The notes beneath the pieces are model-generated. The model worked only from the letters and a program-made list of their open reading frames with translations, searched no databases and was not told the origin of the DNA. 64,000 nucleotides of DNA from Asparagopsis taxiformis. Lineage: Eukaryota > Rhodophyta > Florideophyceae > Bonnemaisoniales > Bonnemaisoniaceae. Location: NCBI GenBank assembly GCA_030407315.1, contig JALQPE010000211.1, forward strand, positions 186,001-250,000. Reading direction: 5' to 3'. Shown here piece after piece: positions 58,584-64,000 of the stretch. The translations under genes were made by a program, and so were the position numbers. The first letter of the stretch is position 1. Every line of letters begins with the position of its first letter.

Positions 58584-59342
58584 ATGTCTCGCAAACGCGC
58601 CATACCAACATCGGATTACGCCGCGTCCACAGAAGCGTCACCCGCGAAGAAGCATCTCAACGCAGCACTAGCAAATGAACTAGACGCACTTCGAATCTCT
58701 CAGAGCGGCACGCGCCTTTTCGCACCACCCCGCAATGTCTTCGGGGCGCCCGTCGCCTCGTCGCCGTTTCTCACAGCGACGCCACCGCCGCCATCGACGA
58801 CAGCGGCAGACGCGCCACTCGCGTTCAATCACGCCTTTGCAGACTCGCTAGCAGACACCGGTGCGTCAGACTCGAGACCGTCGCCAGTGCCAGAGGTCGA
58901 GACGCCGGCTTCCTCGTCGTCGTCCGCATCCATGGAGGTCATCGATATCCAGACGTCGGGCGTGGCTAACTACAGATCACATGACCCGATATTCGACGAC
59001 GTCATCGTCGAGGAACTCGACGACATGTCAGGCGACGAGCAACAGACGGAGAATCGACTCGTGGTTTATAGACCGCCGGTGCTGCAACCGGAGAGTTCGT
59101 CGCTGAGATCGTTTGTGTCTATGCGCGAACGATACCCTCTCAAGGGCGCCGCGGATGAGTGGGTGCGACAGGCGCAACATAGAACGCTGAAAAGAAAACT
59201 GGCCGTTGTGCCGTGGACAGCCGATACGAAGAAGTGGTGTAGTACTACTCGATGTACCACAACGGCAATTCCTATGAAATGGCACGCGACGGAAGCTGGT
59301 GCAGATGCGGAACAGACTATGGAGATTGAAGATATTTCATAG
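58584..59342 (+). CDS. Unknown, mostly disordered protein
   Basis: The 252-residue protein is not recognised. It is rich in Ser, Thr, Pro and Ala (~1-125), with a basic start (MSRKRAIP) and a KKH cluster at ~22. A more ordered acidic part (FDDVIVEELDDMSGDEQQTE, ~137-156) leads to a C-terminal segment with LKGAADEWVRQAQHRTLKRK and several Trp residues. This suggests a nuclear adaptor or regulatory protein with short linear motifs. Codon use is similar to neighbouring genes and the frame is much longer than chance frames nearby, which supports a real gene. It has no intron. Confidence 0.65.
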   Translation: MSRKRAIPTSDYAASTEASPAKKHLNAALANELDALRISQSGTRLFAPPRNVFGAPVASSPFLTATPPPPSTTAADAPLAFNHAFADSLADTGASDSRPSPVPEVETPASSSSSASMEVIDIQTSGVANYRSHDPIFDDVIVEELDDMSGDEQQTENRLVVYRPPVLQPESSSLRSFVSMRERYPLKGAADEWVRQAQHRTLKRKLAVVPWTADTKKWCSTTRCTTTAIPMKWHATEAGADAEQTMEIEDIS

Positions 59343-59711
59343 TTTGTGGGGGAATGGAAGTATCGGGCTTGAAATGTTTGAATGGTCGCGATCGTCTCCT
59401 TGCAGACTTTTCAGAAGATCTGTCGAACAGTCACAGGATGTAAATATAGAGAATTGTAAAGGCGGATGTTGCGGCAGCAAACACGCTATGTTCTTTTTGG
59501 GACGCATTGTGTCCAAGCCATTCGACCAGAGTTGTGCCATGCTCGCTAGTTGAAAACCATGTATTTTTCAATAAAAAAATAAAATATCTGTTGACAGAAA
59601 CTCGGATCACCAAGCACCGTCGATGGATGTCACTGCAATCCGCCGTGTAGTCAAATTGTCATCGTCTGCGCAACCTCAAATTTCTCGTGCAACGCATTGT
59701 GAGTCAAATTC
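59343..59711. other. Intergenic region
   Basis: 369 bp between same-strand genes, with an A-rich stretch at 59560-59585 that may mark the 3' end of the upstream gene. No other feature. Confidence 0.3.
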
Positions 59712-60932
59712 ATGTCTTCCACAATGTCGTCTTTTATCACGACATGGTATCCGAGACTCAGTGTAACCGGCAGCCGAAACAGCGCCTTTATCGCACAGAG
59801 ACAGACACGTCCAAACTGCCTGCTGCTCCGACCAAAGCGCAAAGCACCTGCCAGTCTATGCACAATGCAAACATCGAGTGCAACGCGTGTGTTCCGCGTA
59901 GCTGCGGAAGCTGCCATCGAGGATTTCTTGACAACAGGCATGAACGTATACATCGGAGGGGGAAACACGAAGCATCTTACCGAAATCATGAACTCCATCG
60001 CCACCACACTCGATGCTGACCAAATTGTAGACGTTGCATTCGTTTGTTCATCACGCATCGCGAGAGAAATGTGTGAACAACGTGATCTTCCATCCGATCT
60101 ATCCGTCAACTTGACGCAAACCATTGACCTTTTCATCGCACCGGCCGAACACGTAGATGACGGTTGCAATGTAATCATAGAGAGCGACGCGATTGCATCT
60201 GATTGCTATGCGGCGGAAATTGCGGAAAAAATCGTGGTCGTTGTGAATGAGGATGATGCGCAGAAGCTGTCGGGAAACATTTCGATTGCAGTTCAGCTGG
60301 TAGATTTTCTGCCAGATGAGGCTGTAAAGCAGCTGTGCTCTGTGTATATGCTCGAATTGGGTGTTCGTGGAGTTACACTTCGTGATGACGGTAGTTTTAT
60401 CGCAGATGTAAGTGTAAGCTCGGAGGCGCATTTAAAAGTGGTTGGGGATGAACTGGGGCGTTTGCCGTGCGTGTTGGCGGTTGGGTTACTGGCAGCCTCG
60501 GCGAAGATGACTGCAGTCGTAGCCACGTCAGATATGTTGCCGTTCGATATGACGTCTTCATTGCAATGCATGGCTGATTTGCCGGCGGAGAAGCGAAGCA
60601 AGGCATTGGAAGGCGGCAAGCTTGAGCAAATGATTGGAGAAAGAGCGAGCGAATGGGAGGTGGTAGGGGAGGAACAAGGGGACAGCTTGGCTAAAGAGTT
60701 TGTGTTTACCAATGCTGAAAGCGCAGAGGCTTTTGTGCGTTATGTACACTACATGTCGCGGAGCATTGGGCACCATCCGGTAATAGAGCATGTATACAAT
60801 CGGGTGACGATATCGCTATCGCTAGGGACAGTTGAGGCAAAGGTGGTGACAGAGCTTGATCTGATGTGTGCTCGGGAGCTTTCATCTGTCTACAGACGTA
60901 TGAGGTGCAATGTGCTACGTAAATCAATGTGA
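59712..60932 (+). CDS. Degenerate ribose-5-phosphate isomerase A domain fused to a pterin-4a-carbinolamine dehydratase fold
   Basis: The protein has 406 residues. Residues 1-~55 are Ser/Arg-rich without acids, like a plastid transit peptide. Residues ~60-275 follow RpiA from end to end: AAEAAIEDFLTTGMNVYIGGG (in place of the GxGTGST phosphate loop region), TIDLFIAPAEHVDDG where DGADE should be, ESDAIASD where the KGGGGA lysine loop should be, then AEKIVVVV and DDGSFIADV near the end. The key RpiA acids and lysine are therefore missing. Residues ~305-395 match PCD/DCoH: W at 315, EFVF, GHHPVIEHVYNRVTISLSLG; the HHP pair (354-356) is kept, but the later active-site His is not. I do not know this fusion. 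PCD-fold proteins act in pterin recycling and, in plastids, in Rubisco assembly (RAF2). Confidence 0.78.
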   Translation: MSSTMSSFITTWYPRLSVTGSRNSAFIAQRQTRPNCLLLRPKRKAPASLCTMQTSSATRVFRVAAEAAIEDFLTTGMNVYIGGGNTKHLTEIMNSIATTLDADQIVDVAFVCSSRIAREMCEQRDLPSDLSVNLTQTIDLFIAPAEHVDDGCNVIIESDAIASDCYAAEIAEKIVVVVNEDDAQKLSGNISIAVQLVDFLPDEAVKQLCSVYMLELGVRGVTLRDDGSFIADVSVSSEAHLKVVGDELGRLPCVLAVGLLAASAKMTAVVATSDMLPFDMTSSLQCMADLPAEKRSKALEGGKLEQMIGERASEWEVVGEEQGDSLAKEFVFTNAESAEAFVRYVHYMSRSIGHHPVIEHVYNRVTISLSLGTVEAKVVTELDLMCARELSSVYRRMRCNVLRKSM

Positions 60933-61032
60933 AATAGTGCAGAATGTTTCGCCACTCGGAATGCGCGACGAGAACATAGCGGAAAGTCAGGTTTGTACAT
61001 AGGTAAAAAATAGGAAGCATGGCATCCATGTG

Positions 61033-61800
61033 CTACTTATCCAACTCGAATGATATCGAAGAACAGGTAACGAAAAGTGCAACAACGGTGAGAATGCATG
61101 CCAAGGACACACCAGAGAGTAGAATTGAATTCCACAGGATGTAGAAGAATGAAATCTTCTCTCTACAACCGGGATGTAACAAACTATCAAACATCGGTCT
61201 ACCATCGATATCCTCCGAGCGGCACGTCGTCGCGCAGCGAGAAAAGTTTGAAAACTGCAAACGCGCCTGACAATCGCCTTGTTCAAATCCGCGACACTCG
61301 AGCTGATTCTGAATGCGACAGGGCGTGAAGGAATTATTCTGAATGGCCTCCATCCACACGTTTTCCAGCTCTCTCGCAAAGGCGCTATCATCCTTACTAG
61401 CGCCGATAATAATCAGAATGCAACCGACCATCGTCGCGGCCAAAGCGAGCACGGTCACGAGCAAGAAGAGCACGTAGAAGACCTTGAAGAGCCTACTGCG
61501 ACGACGGGTGGAGCACACGCACCACAACAGCACGGCAAGGGCGATGATCATCGCGGTGGCAATGAGCGCCAGCACGGAGGAATGCACGGTGACGCGCCAG
61601 AAAGGCTGCCAGTCAAAGTTGAAAATACTGGTGCGCAGGGAGATGAAGGCATAGGCGCCGAAAATGGCGGTGACCACCGAGGCGGCTACGAGGGAGAGGA
61701 AGACGGTGCATAGTTGTGGATACATGGACACGCACGGACAGAAGCGGTCGCATGTGTCGCCGCAGCCGTCGGACTCGGCGCCGAGACAGCCGCATGCCAT
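61033..61800 (-). CDS. Tetraspanin-like membrane protein
   Basis: The protein has 255 residues from ATG 61800. Four membrane helices are arranged as in tetraspanins: TM1 ~33-55, TM2 ~75-97, TM3 ~108-132, a large outer loop of ~85 residues, then TM4 ~222-245. The loop has six cysteines, including ECRGFEQGDC where tetraspanins have CCG, and HPGCREK before TM4, with two N-glycosylation sequons (NNS, NFS). The N-terminus is Cys-rich (CGCLGAESDGCGDTCDRFCPC) and may be palmitoylated. Tetraspanins organise membrane microdomains. The missing second Cys of CCG makes this a divergent member; another four-helix family cannot be excluded. The open frame upstream of the ATG is not conserved in type. Confidence 0.65.
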   Translation of the reverse strand: MACGCLGAESDGCGDTCDRFCPCVSMYPQLCTVFLSLVAASVVTAIFGAYAFISLRTSIFNFDWQPFWRVTVHSSVLALIATAMIIALAVLLWCVCSTRRRSRLFKVFYVLFLLVTVLALAATMVGCILIIIGASKDDSAFARELENVWMEAIQNNSFTPCRIQNQLECRGFEQGDCQARLQFSNFSRCATTCRSEDIDGRPMFDSLLHPGCREKISFFYILWNSILLSGVSLACILTVVALFVTCSSISFELDK

Positions 61801-64000
61801 TGTGGTGGGTGCGACGGGTGGATGGGCAGACGGGCGGGCAGGCGGATGGAAACGGGCGGATACGGGTGGAGCGACGAGGACGACGAGCAGGGCTGACAGT
61901 GCGTAAGGCGGTTGGTAATGCGGTTTTGGTTTATATGTGGATGCGCGGAGATTGAGGTGTTCGTTGGTGTCTTCTATCGACGGGCGTGTTGTTGCATGAT
62001 CGATTGTTGTAGGCACGTTTGTATGAAACGAGATTGATTAGTCGAGCATTACTGCGTAATGGGATGCGGCGATCAAGTGCTTGAAAATTAATTTAATTGC
62101 AGTATCCATGCTGGACATATGTGTTGAAGCAACTGTCCCTGACTTTTGACTGCTTCCATCGTAGACAAGTCATTGAGCCCGGTACCTTGTGCGACGTGGA
62201 ACGCTACTGTAACAAATCTCAACTCGATTGGATGCACTTGTGCATGCCGTGCATGACAGCAACGGATCGTGTTGGAAATTGATCTTTTTCACAAATATTT
62301 TCACACGCTTATATACCGCACCCGACCTGCCGTGGCCCCCTCAACAGATATTTATCACTCACCTCTGTCAGCTCCTCCATTCGGGACAGCCTGTCCCTTT
62401 ATTCTTCAAACTCCGTTTCCCAGTCATCCACAAGCTCGTAATCGAGTGTCTGCATCTCGCAATGCAACCAAGTTGCAGAAAGTGCCGCTCCATCAAGGAG
62501 CGAATGAACGCGCAAGCGCACTGTATGCTCTCGTGAGCCGCAGTCAATCGCCACGATACTGATGCAGCGCACTTTATACGCCCGCCGATAACCAAGCAAC
62601 GATGATATACTGTAAAAAGACGGCCTCTCCCTACTCTTGCCACCAAACCCTCGGCGACCTATTTTCGTCCGACGATGCTCGTGTTTCTCCACCCGTGCAT
62701 GCATGCCGCCAACTTTTATTTCGTAGCCGCACAATTGAGCCGCCTCACTTCGGCGCCTTACCGCGGTTGCGGGAATTTTAACTATGTCAATACAACTATT
62801 GAAATGAATGCCAACAAACTGCATCCAACTCATGCCGGTCCTAACTGTGCAGCACTACATTTTCCTTGACTTCGCTACATGTTTACTTACAGTTCGTTTC
62901 TGTACCCCAACCTTAGATGCACGCCCCGTCTTCATCCTAATCATCTTGTCTACGTGGTCCGACTGCAAATATGCCACTTATTACCGACTATCACATCGAC
63001 CTCTTCACACTCATTTTCTCAACTAGTCCGTCGTTCTTAATCGTCACTCTGAGCACCACCCTATTTTCGTGCACTGTAATTTTGTGTCAGTTCGATGTCA
63101 TCAAACTAGCTATCACTATTACATCACTTTGATTACCCTCGCGAGATATTATCTATTCTTGAATCTCTACTACTCTCTTCAACATAAAGTCGCCTCCCTG
63201 TTCCGCAATTCACTCCTATCAAACCTAATCTAGTTGATACAACGCACAGCAACTGTGCATGGATATAATCCAGAGTCCTTCAAACAATGTTTGCACAAGT
63301 CAGCGAGTGTCACTCGAAAAAAAAAGGTGGAGTGAGCACACATGAGACAATTGATTCTGAAGCACGATTCCGCATTTTGCCTCGTCTCGATATCCCCCGG
63401 TAGATTGACTCCGAAAATTCAACTCGTGTGCCAAACTTATCTAGCCTTTGTCTGATCTACCTACCCATCTTTTGCTGTCATGCCATGTTTCGCCAGCTTG
63501 AAGGCACATCAAATTTCCACTCACTCAATGAAGCACCCATTATATTTTCCCAACTTCCAGTATAATTCATCATTTCGAATATATACTGCAATATTCGCAT
63601 GAAGCAGGATCTATTAATTAAGTACTCATAGACAAGTCCTATTTGGCGTTTTCAACTCTACCTAAGTAGTCTCACCTATATGAACAAAGCATGTATTTCG
63701 CTGTCAGGACGTTTCCGCAACAACTAAATGGTGGCACGCTACAGTATGGCCAAAACGGAGATGGTGATTTTTCGAGAGCGACATCGATTAACAGTCCATT
63801 ATAGACATTGGCTACATATATGATTTACGTGGAGCATATATTGCTTCAAGTAGAGACTTGATGTGGTAATAAAGATATGTCAAAGTTGAGTCAGATAAGA
63901 GCGAGTCTATTATCGATAATGCCTTAATGTGTTTTTCTACCAGTCCTTCGCTCTTAAATCGCTATCTAATTCTAATCGCACAACTATTTACAATTAAGAT
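61801..64000. other. Right-end region without a convincing gene
   Basis: 2.2 kb, AT-richer toward the edge (62.9-64 kb), with stops in every frame at short intervals near the end, so no gene crosses the right edge. The left part includes the tetraspanin promoter; a TTATAT/ATATAA element lies near 61931. One open frame is listed separately. Confidence 0.4.
62399..62833 (-). CDS. Possible small hypothetical protein
   Basis: A 144-codon frame begins with ATG at 62833. The product has a basic middle (KHEHRRTKIGRRGFGGKSRER) and an acidic, aromatic end (DYELVDDWETEFEE), a composition more like a protein than most chance frames nearby. I recognise no family. Overlapping frames exist on the plus strand, and there is no other support. 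Confidence 0.25.
   Translation of the reverse strand: MSWMQFVGIHFNSCIDIVKIPATAVRRRSEAAQLCGYEIKVGGMHARVEKHEHRRTKIGRRGFGGKSRERPSFYSISSLLGYRRAYKVRCISIVAIDCGSREHTVRLRVHSLLDGAALSATWLHCEMQTLDYELVDDWETEFEE

Noticed and set aside
1..64000. tRNA, 5S rRNA, U6 or SRP RNA genes
   Set aside because: I scanned gene-poor regions for A/B-box and snRNA core sequences by eye and found no full match; a covariance-model scan would be decisive.

Overview
The window is nuclear DNA of an intron-poor photosynthetic eukaryote. I recognise about 34 protein genes. They are eukaryotic housekeeping genes (ELP2, DBP7, RPB6, La, ALG3, DP, CDC20, METTL5, COX19, SEC15, ERB1, a LYR protein) mixed with genes for proteins that look plastid-targeted and of cyanobacterial type (a DUF3598 protein, a metallophosphoesterase, two MgtC-family membrane proteins, an ABCD2-like half transporter, a degenerate ribose-5-phosphate isomerase fused to a pterin-dehydratase fold). 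Only three genes show clear spliceosomal introns. These introns are 79-111 nt long with GT-AG ends, and most have a CTAAC-like branch site. A primary-plastid alga with very few introns fits a mesophilic red alga best. That is an inference from gene content and structure, not a database match.

Layout. 1-9 kb: ELP2 (runs off the left edge), a sterol 3-beta-dehydrogenase, DBP7, RPB6, glucose-6-phosphate epimerase and La. 9.5-13.3 kb: a BAR-domain protein and two tandem MgtC-family genes. 13.4-24 kb: a bZIP factor, a 3-kb gap, an ABC transporter, a protein with a CENP-C-like motif, ALG3 and a C2H2 factor. 24-27.4 kb: a gene-poor stretch with decayed 5-bp repeats. 27.4-32.7 kb: DP, CDC20 and a small protein with an Sld2/RecQ4-like motif. 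33-40 kb: four consecutive genes for candidate plastid proteins. 40-45.7 kb: METTL5, then a large inverted duplication carrying two almost identical BAR genes and the tail of COX19. 46-48 kb: a quinone oxidoreductase and a rhomboid protease. 48.2-51.3 kb: gene-poor, possibly with a spliced or decayed gene. 51.3-57 kb: a kinase, a short SEC15, ERB1 and an LYR protein. 58.5-62 kb: an unknown nuclear protein, the isomerase/dehydratase fusion and a tetraspanin-like protein. 62-64 kb: no convincing gene.

Genes are packed on both strands. Convergent pairs are often separated by only 45-150 bp, while several divergent spacers reach 1.4-3.5 kb. The most notable items are the fused, catalytically degenerate RpiA-PCD protein, the 1.25-kb inverted duplication with signs of gene conversion, the tandem MgtC genes, the candidate CENP-C and Sld2 homologues, and a SEC15 that ends about halfway through the family's usual length. 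I found no tRNA, rRNA, transposase, CRISPR array or phage gene.
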